A DNA stretch of 55,161 nt from Phycisphaerales bacterium (GCA_029260435.1 JAJDDG010000172.1:1-55161), one strand, 5' to 3'; positions 6,615-14,054 are shown, numbered from the stretch's first letter. Notes: generated by a model not told the origin, from the letters alone. Numbers and translations: made by a program.

Positions 6615-6857
6615 CTAATCCTTTCTCGGAATAAGTGTGCTCTTGGGGGTGCGGGCGTCGAACTCGGCGAGGGTCATGCGGGCGGCTTCGCGTTGGCGGC
6701 GATGGAGTTGGTGTCGGTCGAAGGAAGTTTGTACAGCTTTGCGAGGGTCAGTGTCCTCCGCGTGGATTCGGTCCCACTGTGCGTCGAACTCATGATCGTG
6801 CCGTGGGGTTTGTCGGCCAGCCGTACGGCGGTAGTTGTACTGTCTGTTGTGCGCCAT
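6615..6857 (-). CDS. Hypothetical basic protein, 80 aa
   Basis: Rich in Arg, His and Gln (MAHNRQYNYRRTAGRQTPRH; FDRHQLHRRQREAARMTL). The ATG follows GGAGGAG, a strong ribosome binding site. It directly follows the RecB-like nuclease gene and may be a small nucleic-acid-binding partner; no family is known to me. Confidence 0.6.
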   Translation of the reverse strand: MAHNRQYNYRRTAGRQTPRHDHEFDAQWDRIHAEDTDPRKAVQTSFDRHQLHRRQREAARMTLAEFDARTPKSTLIPRKD

Positions 6858-6860
6858 CCC

Positions 6861-7889
6861 TCATCTCCTCCTCTTCGGCACATAACGCCTAAGCGCCCCG
6901 GGACCAATCTCATGCCCCCCGTGGCACCAAGTAAAGCAATCGCATTCCCTATTGAACGCCCAGCATTGCTCGGTGGCCTTGCCGGACATCGGGAACAGGT
7001 GGTGGGCGGCCACCATGGGGTCGGCGCCCCCGGCCACCAGTTCCCTCCAGTTGGCGGAGGCCGCCGCGATCTCGTCCATGGTGCGGACGGTGCCAGCTTC
7101 CCACAGCGCAAGCTCGGCCTCGGTCATGGACACCACGTCGGGTTGGAACCGGGGCAGCTCGGATTTCTTGCCGCGGTCCTTCACGGCGTACTCGAACATC
7201 ACGCCGTCGAATCGGTCCGCTGGGCAGTGCCGGTGCATGACGAGGTTCTCGGCGTGGGCCTGCGGGCCGACGCGGTTGTTGCGCATAGACATCCCCAAAA
7301 ACCGTGCTGATGCCGTCTTGTACTCGGGGCACACCACGAGCCCGGCGCCGGTGCGGGCCACCGCGTCGGGTTTGACGATCACCTCGTAGCGGTCGTCCGG
7401 GCCGATGGGCGTGGTGAACTCCCTCTCCACCAACGGCACCCCATTGCCATCGCCTAGCATTCGCCAATCGTCCGGGCCGCGGGACGCCACATACTCGTGG
7501 AACATGGACACCAGCAGGTCCATGGAGGTGGTGGACGCTTCGGCGGACTCCCACTCCCCGGCACGGGTGGAGGCTTGGGCCTGTGCGTACTCCACTGCGG
7601 CCTCGGCACTGTACTCCCCCGTGTCCACGCCGTCCCGCCAGCCGCTCCAGCGGAACCCGAACATCAGGTCATGCCAGATGCTGCCCATGAGGAGCGGGGT
7701 GGCTGTGGCGCCCACGGTGGCGAGGCCATGGGTGTCTTGGTGCTCGGGGTGCGGCGCCAGATACCCCATGAACCACTTGAACGGGCAGGAGTACCACTCT
7801 TTGAGGAAGCTGGGGGACGCTCGGCGCCCGTCGAGGTGAACGTCGGAGCCGAGGGAGTATTCGTTGACGGTAGGGGAGATGGAAGACAT
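6861..7889 (-). CDS. PD-(D/E)XK nuclease, Cas4/RecB-like exonuclease
   Basis: 342 aa. The N-terminal SPSFLKEWYSCPFKWFMGYL is the S-x-[SI]-x-x-[FY]-x-x-C-P-x-[KR]-[FW] motif of the PDDEXK_1/Cas4 group. SIWHDLMFG supplies the motif His; VKPDAVA and CPEYKTAS supply the active-site Asp, Glu and Lys. A C-terminal cluster CWAFNRECDCFTWC plus the early Cys gives a likely 4Fe-4S site. In phages such nucleases resect DNA ends for recombination or break down host DNA, and they pair with Sak4-like ATPases as here. The region upstream folds into a long hairpin (7918-7991). Confidence 0.85.
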   Translation of the reverse strand: MSSISPTVNEYSLGSDVHLDGRRASPSFLKEWYSCPFKWFMGYLAPHPEHQDTHGLATVGATATPLLMGSIWHDLMFGFRWSGWRDGVDTGEYSAEAAVEYAQAQASTRAGEWESAEASTTSMDLLVSMFHEYVASRGPDDWRMLGDGNGVPLVEREFTTPIGPDDRYEVIVKPDAVARTGAGLVVCPEYKTASARFLGMSMRNNRVGPQAHAENLVMHRHCPADRFDGVMFEYAVKDRGKKSELPRFQPDVVSMTEAELALWEAGTVRTMDEIAAASANWRELVAGGADPMVAAHHLFPMSGKATEQCWAFNRECDCFTWCHGGHEIGPGALRRYVPKRRR

Positions 7890-7917
7890 GGCGTGTTGCC
7901 TTTGCCGTTGTGTGTGC

Positions 7918-7991
7918 GCCGAGGGGGAGAGGTTCCAAACAGCCGCCCTTGGGCGAAGCGAACCCTCGGGGACTCCTCTCGACCCCTCGGC
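7918..7991 (-). promoter_or_regulatory. Long structured leader/terminator hairpin upstream of the nuclease gene
   Basis: Bases 7918-7926 pair with 7983-7991 and 7927-7932 pair with 7975-7980, giving a 15-bp stem with a 2-base bulge. Inside the large loop, a second hairpin (CGCCC-AA-GGGCG on the minus strand) can form. It fills most of the 114-base gap before the nuclease. No U-run follows the stem, so a structured 5' leader or processing site is as likely as a terminator. Confidence 0.55.
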
Positions 7992-8003
7992 ACAGGGGGG
8001 AGA

Positions 8004-8312
8004 CTACGGGGTGTCGCCTTCTTTTGCAATAGTTTTCTTGCGTGTGCGTACGATTTTTTTCCACTCAGCACCCACCTGCGCCCTATCGGAGAGCTGCACT
8101 GGCAGGTGCCCTGGGCGGGTGAGGGTGGCACCAGCGTTGGTGGTCGTAGACACCGTGTACGTGGCGGGGTCGTCGGTGTGGGCGAGGGTGTCCCCGACGC
8201 GCAGCCCAGCCCAGGAGCCTTGGGGCTTAGGCGCTGGGACGTAGGGTGCGGGCACCGGGGCGGTGAGGGCGGTGAGGATACGTTCGATGGTGGTGGTGTC
8301 GTGGTCAGCCAT
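8004..8312 (-). CDS. Hypothetical protein, 102 aa (SH3-like beta core)
   Basis: Starts in an 8-base overlap (ATGGCTGA) with the upstream gene. A helix (TTTIERILTALTAPVPAP) and a Pro-rich linker precede a beta segment GLRVGDTLAHTDDPATYTV, common in small phage proteins with an SH3-like barrel, and a basic end VRTRKKTIAKE. Function unknown. Confidence 0.6.
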   Translation of the reverse strand: MADHDTTTIERILTALTAPVPAPYVPAPKPQGSWAGLRVGDTLAHTDDPATYTVSTTTNAGATLTRPGHLPVQLSDRAQVGAEWKKIVRTRKKTIAKEGDTP

Positions 8313-8502
8313 CGAGACCAACTCCAGTTGAGCAACAGTCGCTCTTGTCGATTGGTTGCACGATGACCGCCTTCCATGTGTGGCGGATCGTGATGAATCG
8401 GACGGTGGACTGGCCACACTGGCAGGGGAGCCGTGTGATCTCCCCGTTGGGTTGCGTGATGATGTCGCGGAGGGTTTGGTAGATTTGCTTGGGGGTTCGC
8501 AT
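8305..8502 (-). CDS. Small zinc-ribbon-like protein, 65 aa
   Basis: Begins MRTPKQIYQTLRDIITQPNG and contains CQCG at mid-protein and CC near the C-terminus, so a metal site is possible. GAGGAG lies upstream of the ATG. Unknown function within the chain of small early genes. Confidence 0.55.
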   Translation of the reverse strand: MRTPKQIYQTLRDIITQPNGEITRLPCQCGQSTVRFITIRHTWKAVIVQPIDKSDCCSTGVGLDG

Positions 8503-8510
8503 GGTACCAG

Positions 8511-8978
8511 CTACTCCTCTCGGTCCGGGAACCGGACGGTGCGGGGGGCGGTACCGCAATCGCGCAGCTCTGGGTTCATCGTGGAGCGGGTGGTGCAGGT
8601 CTCGGCGTGGAGGCCGATGTTGAACTGCAAGGAATCCTCACAGACCATGACGTAGTTCGGTGCGTGTGCCTTGTGGCAGCGTTCGCAATGGGGGACGAGA
8701 GTTCCAGCGACGGGAGAATCGCAGTACATCGTAAACACGTCCTTGCGGTCACAGAGCAGGCAGCCTAGCGCCGGGTCGGGGATGGCTGGCTCAGACTCCT
8801 CGACGCCTTCCAACAGGCCCAGCACCCTGTCCAGTTTCTCCTCGATATCGAGCTGGCCTTGGCGGATGGCTGCGCCCACAGCCCAAACGACTGCGCGAGT
8901 AGTGATGGCATTGGAGCCTGTGTGTTGGCCTGTTTTAAACAAGCCCTGTGCCCTATTTCGCATCTCATCCGGCGTCAT
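8511..8978 (-). CDS. Hypothetical protein with helical N-terminus and zinc-binding core, 155 aa
   Basis: An N-terminal helical region (ITTRAVVWAVGAAIRQGQLD, then a leucine-rich helix) precedes CLLCDRK and HCERCHKAHAPNY, which form a four-ligand Cys/His pattern like HNH-type or HVO-type zinc folds. The later segment resembles a degenerate HNH core, but the catalytic His-Asn-His triad is not evident. The ATG is in an ATGA overlap with the upstream gene. Confidence 0.6.
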   Translation of the reverse strand: MTPDEMRNRAQGLFKTGQHTGSNAITTRAVVWAVGAAIRQGQLDIEEKLDRVLGLLEGVEESEPAIPDPALGCLLCDRKDVFTMYCDSPVAGTLVPHCERCHKAHAPNYVMVCEDSLQFNIGLHAETCTTRSTMNPELRDCGTAPRTVRFPDREE

Positions 8979-9202
8979 CCCTCGTCTCCTTTCTCGGCGT
9001 CGTCGCAGGGCAGCCAACTTGCATTGACGTATGTGACTAGTATGACCACGGATAGCCCCAGAAATACAGCCACGCCGTACCGTTCGTCTAGTACGGCGTG
9101 GCCTGTTAGGGCAGCTAGAAGTGACGGCGCCCAAAGACCCCAGCCAGCACCGGAATCATTCAGCCTCCTGCGCCCTTGGCACTTACTCGGGGGTTCAGTC
9201 AT
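8975..9202 (-). CDS. Small membrane protein, 75 aa
   Basis: Two hydrophobic segments: GLWAPSLLAALTGHAVL at about residues 23-39 and YGVAVFLGLSVVILVTYVNA at about 44-63. The C-terminus is acidic. The start is in an 8-base overlap with the upstream stop. Possibly a membrane-acting early protein; no homologue recognised. Confidence 0.6.
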   Translation of the reverse strand: MTEPPSKCQGRRRLNDSGAGWGLWAPSLLAALTGHAVLDERYGVAVFLGLSVVILVTYVNASWLPCDDAEKGDEG

Positions 9203-9548
9203 CGTCGGCCTCCAGTGTGCGGGCGGTGGTGAGGGCATCGTGTCCCGCTTGTGACAGGACTGCGATTTCTGGCGGTACGCCTGCCGTACAGTTCCCCCGG
9301 TAGCTGGCTTCCGTTTGGATTTTCATAGCCTCTTCGTGGGTGTACCGACCGGCGTTGTCTACATGGACGGTGTAGCCGCTACTATTCGGTCGCCACCAAG
9401 CTTCATGTTCGTTACTCCACACGAGCCACGGTGCTTCCACCAGCGCCCGGTGGCTGTCGCGTAGAGCGTCGAGGCGTTCTTCGACGGCATGGAGCTTGTC
9501 GTGGGTTCGTTCGTAGTCGTCCCTGAGCGCACTGTACGGATCACTCAT
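9195..9548 (-). CDS. Hypothetical phage protein, 117 aa
   Basis: A coiled-coil N-terminus (DDYERTHDKLHAVEERLDAL) precedes AWWRPNSSGYTVHVDNAGRY, then THEEAMKI. The W-x-P-x-x-x-G-Y-T-x-x-x-x-x-A-G-x-Y-x-x-x-E-A segment recurs in many phage proteins of unknown function. Overlaps its neighbours by 8 bases on each side. Confidence 0.65.
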   Translation of the reverse strand: MSDPYSALRDDYERTHDKLHAVEERLDALRDSHRALVEAPWLVWSNEHEAWWRPNSSGYTVHVDNAGRYTHEEAMKIQTEASYRGNCTAGVPPEIAVLSQAGHDALTTARTLEADDD

Positions 9549-9801
9549 CCCTCTCCCCCTCCTGCTCCTTCAGCAATTCGGCGCCGCGTTCGCCGATGGG
9601 ACGGGACAGATGCACTCTTGGGCCAATGTTTGTGCGGCCGATAGCGAATGCCTGTTCAACAATCTTTTCCCGCAACTCAGCAATCTCAGCATCGCGCTCC
9701 CGCACCTTCCGCTCCTGGCGAGCAAGAACGAACTCCAACTCCTCTATTCTTCGATAGGGGGCGCCTAGGGTCTCTTGTAGCTGCTTCATTGCGTCAGGCA
9801 T
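9541..9801 (-). CDS. Coiled-coil protein with PIGxRGxEL tail, paralogue C
   Basis: 86 aa: a long heptad helix (RIEELEFVLARQERKVRERD, then AEIAELREKIV) followed by RPIGERGAELLKEQEGERD. The C-terminal motif P-I-G-x-R-G-x-E-L is shared with the next two genes upstream (9794-10036 and 10033-10485), so the three are tandem paralogues. Confidence 0.65.
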   Translation of the reverse strand: MPDAMKQLQETLGAPYRRIEELEFVLARQERKVRERDAEIAELREKIVEQAFAIGRTNIGPRVHLSRPIGERGAELLKEQEGERDE

Positions 9802-10036
9802 TTTCTACCTCCTTCACGAGTTCGGCGCCGCGAGTCCCAACCTCAGCCCAACCCATGCCTGTTAGGTCAGGGTTTGCCTCAACCGTTAGGTTGGTCACCT
9901 CTTGCCGAAGCTCTTCGATTTCAAGGATCAATTCCTTCTCGCGATTGATCAAGGGCTCGACTTCTTCCCATAGCACGAACCCGCCATCGTCACTTTCTGC
10001 CCACGGGTGCGACCCGAAGAAGCGAATACGCATCAT
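9794..10036 (-). CDS. Coiled-coil protein with (E)VGTRGAEL tail, paralogue B
   Basis: 80 aa. LINREKELILEIEELRQEVT is the coiled coil; the end, GWAEVGTRGAELVKEVENA, matches the motif in its two neighbours. The start ATG (an ATGATG doublet) lies in an ATGA overlap with the upstream TGA. Function unknown. Confidence 0.65.
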   Translation of the reverse strand: MMRIRFFGSHPWAESDDGGFVLWEEVEPLINREKELILEIEELRQEVTNLTVEANPDLTGMGWAEVGTRGAELVKEVENA

Positions 10037-10485
10037 CCTTGGTTCTCCTTTTCTGCCGTAGACACGAGTTCTTTGCCGCGGGAGCCGATGGGTCGCCAGA
10101 CACTCCCCAACCATACTCCGGTTTCTGTGTGAGAAGCGTCACCGTGATGGGTAGGTATGTACATGCCGGTGGTTTCGTTCTTGGTGATGCTCTCCCGCAA
10201 CTCCCCAATCTCCGCCTCCAACTCCCGCACCCTCCGCTCCTGGTGGGCGAGGGCGGCGCGGGCAGACTGCAACTCGTCGTACTGGCCGACGTATTCGCCG
10301 ATCAACTCGTTCGCTGCATCGAGAGCACTTTCGATGTCTTCTAGATTCTCGACTTCTGCTTTGCCGCACTCATACCCTTTTAGGAGGGCTTCATCGTACA
10401 AGCGCGCTAGTGCATCCTCACCGTGAGTATCGGTCATGCCGTACCACGGATTCTGCTTCGCGAGGTCGTCGGGGAGGTCAGTCAT
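10033..10485 (-). CDS. Coiled-coil protein with PIGSRGKEL tail, paralogue A
   Basis: 150 aa. It adds an N-terminal domain (QNPWYGMTDTHGEDALARLY) to the coiled coil (DELQSARAALAHQERRVREL) and the shared tail VWRPIGSRGKELVSTAEKE. The helix QERRVRELEAEIGELRE closely matches QERKVRERDAEIAELRE of paralogue C, supporting duplication. The ATG sits in an 8-base overlap with the upstream gene. Confidence 0.65.
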   Translation of the reverse strand: MTDLPDDLAKQNPWYGMTDTHGEDALARLYDEALLKGYECGKAEVENLEDIESALDAANELIGEYVGQYDELQSARAALAHQERRVRELEAEIGELRESITKNETTGMYIPTHHGDASHTETGVWLGSVWRPIGSRGKELVSTAEKENQG

Positions 10486-10744
10486 TGGAGTCACCCTCCC
10501 GTTCGAGTGCAAGAACCTCTGGGATGTACTGCCACAATTCTGGTTGCGCCACGTAGGCACCCGCACCGCAAGCGATGCATCTCCAAATCGTACGGTCCTC
10601 TGCAACAGAGTTCATCGCGCCGTGCTTTTTGCAGGCCACTCTCCAGCTTGGGTGCCGGTACACGTGGCCTTCGGATACGCTGTGCGTCCCACGCGCTCCG
10701 GTTGAGGCGTTCCAATTCGGCATTGTTGCTAAGTCTGCGATCAT
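10478..10744 (-). CDS. Hypothetical protein with a CxxH...CxxC metal-site pattern, 88 aa
   Basis: Contains RVACKKHGAMN and TIWRCIACGAGAYVAQ, a four-ligand zinc-finger pattern. The start is the ATG at 10744 or the GTG directly before it (GTGATGA junction with the upstream stop). Codons are less GC-biased than in neighbours. No family recognised. Confidence 0.6.
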   Translation of the reverse strand: MIADLATMPNWNASTGARGTHSVSEGHVYRHPSWRVACKKHGAMNSVAEDRTIWRCIACGAGAYVAQPELWQYIPEVLALEREGDSND

Positions 10745-11040
10745 CACCCGTCACCCTCCCTCTTGAGTTCGTCGGCGCGGTCGCGGAGCCAAGCAATGAC
10801 AAGGCTCGTCGCTTTCGTTTCCTGTTTCGTGGCCTTGGCGGCAGCATCTAGGGCGTCCGCCGCCTCCCGCAGCGCCTCCACCGCGCCTTGGCGTTTGCCG
10901 TGGGCGAATGCGAAAGCAAGTGCAGCGCGAACGATGCGCCTGTTGAACTTGCCTGTTGGGTAGCGTTCATCGAGGTAGCGTTGCAGCTCCTCCGGCAACG
11001 CCGCTTCGGGCTCGGTGGGGGTGGGATCAGGGGGTGTCAT
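10744..11040 (-). CDS. Hypothetical helical protein, 98 aa
   Basis: After a Pro-rich start, residues 18-95 are almost wholly helical (LPEELQRYLDERYPTGKFNR, AVEALREAADALDAAAKATK). AAGGAG lies about 8 bases before the ATG, an independent strong ribosome binding site after a 23-base gap. Unknown function. Confidence 0.6.
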   Translation of the reverse strand: MTPPDPTPTEPEAALPEELQRYLDERYPTGKFNRRIVRAALAFAFAHGKRQGAVEALREAADALDAAAKATKQETKATSLVIAWLRDRADELKREGDG

Positions 11041-11063
11041 TGGTGGGCTCCTTGCGAGTGGTG

Positions 11064-11252
11064 TTAGTAACCACGCTTGGCCTGTTCGGTGTGAACACAG
11101 TCGAGGTAGCCGCCGATGTCATAGCGACCGTAGTGATGCTGGGCTTGACACTTTGCTAGGTCGATTTGGTCCTTCAAGTAAGCGTCCTTTGAACTCTCCC
11201 AGCACCCCACCACCAACGCGCACGCCAGGAAGGCAATCGCTCGCAACATCAA
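11064..11252 (-). CDS. Small lipoprotein, 62 aa
   Basis: The signal peptide MMLRAIAFLACALVVGC ends in VVGC, an acceptable lipobox with Cys17. The mature part has two further Cys (AKCQAQHH, YLDCVHTE), suggesting a disulfide. The start overlaps the upstream gene as ATGA. With the next two genes upstream it forms a membrane/envelope trio; an outer-membrane spanin-like or exclusion role is conceivable but not shown. Confidence 0.65.
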   Translation of the reverse strand: MMLRAIAFLACALVVGCWESSKDAYLKDQIDLAKCQAQHHYGRYDIGGYLDCVHTEQAKRGY

Positions 11253-11506
11253 AGCCCCTCCGGGTTGTTAACCGTACAATCTGCGATCCAGCTTTCGACT
11301 TGCACGTTCCCGTCGACGATCTTGTCAGGACCCCTGCGGTACTCGGCGTGCCAAAAGATCGTTCTACCGGGCAACCATTTCGAGCACTCGTGTTCGTGGG
11401 CAGCGTCGTGCGAGTGGTATTCTCGGGCATACGTAGGCCCGCTCATGTCGCACGCTAGCCCCAAGCACGCCAGGGTGAGGAGCAGGGGGAGCAACAATCG
11501 GTTCAC
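11249..11506 (-). CDS. Secreted or lipoprotein-like protein, 85 aa
   Basis: The N-terminus MNRLLLPLLLTLACLGLACD is a clear export signal; Cys19 could be lipidated although the -3 position is not ideal. The mature part is His/Glu-rich (YHSHDAAHEHECSKWLPG) with two more Cys later, which would suit a periplasmic, disulfide-bonded, possibly metal-binding protein. ATGA overlap with the membrane protein upstream. Confidence 0.6.
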   Translation of the reverse strand: MNRLLLPLLLTLACLGLACDMSGPTYAREYHSHDAAHEHECSKWLPGRTIFWHAEYRRGPDKIVDGNVQVESWIADCTVNNPEGL

Positions 11507-11940
11507 GGCCTTCGCTCCCTTGGCGCTTCGCTGGGAATGGCCGGTCTGTACTGAGACATTCCCAACGCTGGCCCGCCTGCCATCAGCACCATGCTGGCCA
11601 CCAACAGCGCAACATGAGACCTAGCAAGGCGGCGCCTGTGCCAAGCGTGGCACTCGTCGTACAGTCCCCGTGAGGAGTAGTACCAGAATGTCAATAAGAT
11701 GACGACGCCCGTCGCGGTACCCAAAACCCGCACGCCGTGCAGCAAGGACATGAACCACCCCGGGATCTCCGGCGGTGCTGGCAAGTTTGGTTGCCAGTCC
11801 AGCCATTGGGTGAACATATGCCCCGCCGGTCCGATGACGTACAAGATCAACGCTATGTACAGCGCAGCCAGCACCAAACACACGACTAGCGGGATCATGC
11901 TCGCCCCAGCTACGCATACCATCTTTTGGACTGTTTTCAT
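11503..11940 (-). CDS. Multi-pass membrane protein, 145 aa
   Basis: Three to four hydrophobic segments: PLVVCLVLAALYIALILYVI (about 17-36), VLGTATGVVILLTFWYYSSR (about 71-90) and HVALLVASMVLMAGGPALG (about 109-127). It sits in the early arm, far from the lysis cassette, beside two exported small proteins, so superinfection exclusion or envelope modification is more likely than holin function. Confidence 0.6.
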   Translation of the reverse strand: MKTVQKMVCVAGASMIPLVVCLVLAALYIALILYVIGPAGHMFTQWLDWQPNLPAPPEIPGWFMSLLHGVRVLGTATGVVILLTFWYYSSRGLYDECHAWHRRRLARSHVALLVASMVLMAGGPALGMSQYRPAIPSEAPRERRP

Positions 11941-11969
11941 TTTAGTTCTCCTCAGTAGTGAAGTTGGGG

Positions 11970-12014
11970 TTAGGCTGCGAAGGCCAAGAGCAGGGGGAGG
12001 CGGGGGAGGGTCAT
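11970..12014 (-). CDS. Possible 14-aa hydrophobic mini-ORF
   Basis: MTLPRLPLLLAFAA starts in an ATGA overlap with the stop of the gene at 12011-12211 and ends 29 bases before the membrane-protein gene. The overlap pattern is the same as for the real genes of this chain, so it may be translated as a coupling leader peptide. Confidence 0.35.
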   Translation of the reverse strand: MTLPRLPLLLAFAA

Positions 12015-12211
12015 GCCGGGTCCACCTCCTCTCCGGGTGCAGGCTCGCGGCGAATATCGACTACGCCGAACGAGGCCGGTCCGAACCACCTGCTGCGCCC
12101 CTCTGCCCACATCAGCAGGTGCGACAGAAGCTCCTCGGTGGTCGGAAAGATCCGCTTGCCATCTACCACGTATCCGCCGTTCAGTTTCTCGACGGTGATC
12201 TTACTGTCCAT
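12011..12211 (-). CDS. Hypothetical protein, 66 aa
   Basis: Begins MDSKITVEKLNGGYVVDGKR, a small beta hairpin, followed by FPTTEELLSHLLMWAEGRSR. This strand-turn-strand then helix pattern (G-G-[YF]-[VI]-V) is common in small phage proteins. GGAGGAGGGGG precedes the ATG. Function unknown. Confidence 0.65.
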   Translation of the reverse strand: MDSKITVEKLNGGYVVDGKRIFPTTEELLSHLLMWAEGRSRWFGPASFGVVDIRREPAPGEEVDPA

Positions 12212-12989
12212 CCCCCTCCTCCTTTCCCATCGCTGAGTCGATGGCAGCGCGTGCTGTCGGCTGATGCCCGTGCATCGTTGTTTCGTGCAATCGGTAGCCG
12301 CGTCCATGGATGGAGAGTCTGGCTATCCAGCCTCGATCTGGAAGGTGCGTTCGTGCGGCTTGCGCCTCCAACCAATCCAGCCGACGCACGTCAGCCTGGG
12401 CCGAGGTGAGGCGGCGCTCCGCGTTGTTCAGCCACGTTGTAGGTACGCACCCCATAGAGCCACGGTCGAGCAGTACCTCATCTCCCGGCGCGATCGAGCG
12501 CAGAGCCATCGCGATTGAATGTTCCTTATCTGCCTCCACCGCCTCGGCCCGCTCGGTTGCAGTGGCGAGTTGGGAGCGGAGAGTGGCGTTCTCATCGACT
12601 AGCTGCTGTGCGGCTAGTTCCGCACTTACTGGTGTCCCATAGCAACCCAACGTCGCCTCAATAGCCGTGAGTGTTACGCTCCACGCTTCGTTGACCGCTG
12701 AGAGCCGGCGCAGCTCATCTGCCGCCTCCTTCACCCCACGGGCGAGCTTGACGGGGAGGCAAGGCCGCAAGGTTTCACCGCCGTTGCATCTGCCGGTCCA
12801 TTGGTGCTGGGCGTGATCTCGCAGCACCTCCTCCGCCAGCGCTCGGAGTTCGTCGGGGGTGGGGGGAGTAGAGGGAGGGTTCGCAGGCATATCAATTGAC
12901 TCCTGTCGGTCCGTCTTGCAAGCAAGACACTCACCTTTCAATCGGTTGTGTTGGTGGTGGCATCCACGCCCTAGACCACGTTCAGCCAT
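12201..12989 (-). CDS. Coiled-coil protein with N-terminal Cys/His motif, 262 aa
   Basis: The N-terminal CHHQHNRLKGECLACKTD could bind zinc. A helical domain (DELRALAEEVLRDHAQHQW) and a coiled coil (LVDENATLRSQLATATERAE) follow, then DVRRLDWLEAQAART, the RLDWLE motif seen in many phage proteins, and a small C-terminal beta domain. The ATG at 12989 overlaps the upstream stop by 8 bases. A second start at 12890 (GGAG 9 bases before) would drop the zinc motif. Unknown function. Confidence 0.65.
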   Translation of the reverse strand: MAERGLGRGCHHQHNRLKGECLACKTDRQESIDMPANPPSTPPTPDELRALAEEVLRDHAQHQWTGRCNGGETLRPCLPVKLARGVKEAADELRRLSAVNEAWSVTLTAIEATLGCYGTPVSAELAAQQLVDENATLRSQLATATERAEAVEADKEHSIAMALRSIAPGDEVLLDRGSMGCVPTTWLNNAERRLTSAQADVRRLDWLEAQAARTHLPDRGWIARLSIHGRGYRLHETTMHGHQPTARAAIDSAMGKEEGDGQ

Positions 12990-13155
12990 CCCCACGCACC
13001 TCCCCGATCTCGACACCGACGGCAGAGGCCCGGATTCGCATGAGTTCCGAAGAACATCGACGCTCGAACGCTTCGTACTCAGCGTCAGGAATCGTTTCGA
13101 TTTCAGGCCGCTCCACAGCAAGCGCGTTGATCTGGTTGGGCGTTAGGTCGGTCAT
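12982..13155 (-). CDS. Hypothetical protein, 57 aa
   Basis: MTDLTPNQINALAVERPEIE then IPDAEYEAFERRCSSELM. It is short, acidic and probably helical. The ATG at 13155 forms an ATGA overlap; an ATG two codons earlier is possible. No family recognised. Confidence 0.55.
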   Translation of the reverse strand: MTDLTPNQINALAVERPEIETIPDAEYEAFERRCSSELMRIRASAVGVEIGEVRGDG

Positions 13156-13547
13156 TCGCATACCCCGAGCGCCCTGAGCGCGGCTGCGGTGATGGCGTCG
13201 GAGAGGGTGGGGGCATGAACGACTACTCCTTGTTTGTGCCTGCCGTGGGCTATTCGACACCAATGAGTACCAACAGCAGAAGCACCAGCCGTCCAAAAGT
13301 ACCCACGCTCCCGCATCGCCTCCACCACCTTCAAAACTGCACCATCTCGTGTTGACCAGCACGGAAGTTCGCGAACAATACGGTCAGCATATTCAGCGCG
13401 CTCGCTACCGACGAACCAGAACTTGACGCCACGGTCTACTGTCTCCATTGCTCCATAGCTCCACCCCATCACATGCCGTGCCACCAGCGCATCGCGCTCG
13501 CTGCCCGGGGGCGGGAGGGGGATCGGCGTGGGAGTGGTGTTAGGCAT
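13152..13547 (-). CDS. Phage ABA-sandwich-like protein, 131 aa
   Basis: The segment ERDALVARHVMGW matches the opening of the Phage_ABA_S family ([DR]-x-L-V-A-x-x-V-M-G-W). The later LPCWSTRDGAVLKVVEAMRE fits its Y/W-S-x-D-x-x-A-x-x-V-V-E segment. The C-terminal LSDAITAAALRALG is also usual. The function of the family is unknown. 8-base overlap with the downstream gene. Confidence 0.7.
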   Translation of the reverse strand: MPNTTPTPIPLPPPGSERDALVARHVMGWSYGAMETVDRGVKFWFVGSERAEYADRIVRELPCWSTRDGAVLKVVEAMRERGYFWTAGASAVGTHWCRIAHGRHKQGVVVHAPTLSDAITAAALRALGVCE

Positions 13548-13722
13548 CGTGGGAGTCCTCTAGCTCGTCCATCACGAGAGCCTTTAGGTGCCTCAGGGCT
13601 TTGTCGAGATTCGAGAAGACGACGATATTTCCCCACGGCACGTAGCTTGAAGTGGTGTCGCCGCCTAGCACGAGTACATAACCGCCTTCAACGATTCGTA
13701 TGCCAAAGGTTTTGACTTTCAT
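13540..13722 (-). CDS. Hypothetical beta-rich protein, 60 aa
   Basis: MKVKTFGIRIVEGGYVLVLG, then TSSYVPWGNIVVFSNLDKAL and a short helix. The strand-GG-strand followed by a helix resembles other small early proteins here (such as 12011-12211). ATGA overlap with the upstream gene fixes the start. Confidence 0.6.
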   Translation of the reverse strand: MKVKTFGIRIVEGGYVLVLGGDTTSSYVPWGNIVVFSNLDKALRHLKALVMDELEDSHDA

Positions 13723-14054
13723 TGGCCGCGCTGCTCCTTCAACCACGCGACGACGCTGGGGAGGTCGGGGAGAAACGCGCCTTCGCTTCCTATCAACACT
13801 CGGAAGTCTTCATGCTTGCGTGGTACGAAAACGTTCGCGTGTGTCTCCCGCATCAACTCCTCCAGCTCCGAGAGGGAGGGCACGGAACGCTGCTTCAACA
13901 GTTCGTTCTGCCTGCCGCACCACTCGGCTGCACCGGCCGTATCGTCTACGTTCCCGCATAGGCACTCAGCAATGCAGTAGTACGTGTCACGGAACTCGAT
14001 GCAGTCGCACGGAGGCGGATCGTTCGGGTCGGTGGGGTTGGTTGTGTCGCTCAT
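13719..14054 (-). CDS. Cys-rich hypothetical protein, 111 aa
   Basis: The N-terminal half has CDCIEFRDTYYCIAECLCGN, then CGRQNELL, five to six Cys that may bind metal. The C-terminal half is a helix plus strand segment (SLSELEELMRETHANVF, FRVLIGSEGAFLPDLPSVVA). The start overlaps as ATGA. Confidence 0.6.
   Translation of the reverse strand: MSDTTNPTDPNDPPPCDCIEFRDTYYCIAECLCGNVDDTAGAAEWCGRQNELLKQRSVPSLSELEELMRETHANVFVPRKHEDFRVLIGSEGAFLPDLPSVVAWLKEQRGQ

Noticed and set aside
7918..7991. tRNA-like appearance of the hairpin region
   Set aside because: Closed by a long stem and about tRNA length, but no anticodon arm, no correctly placed T-loop and no discriminator/CCA geometry on either strand.
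11503..11940. Holin of the phage
   Set aside because: It is in the early arm; a holin-like protein beside the peptidase at 37946-38263 fits better.
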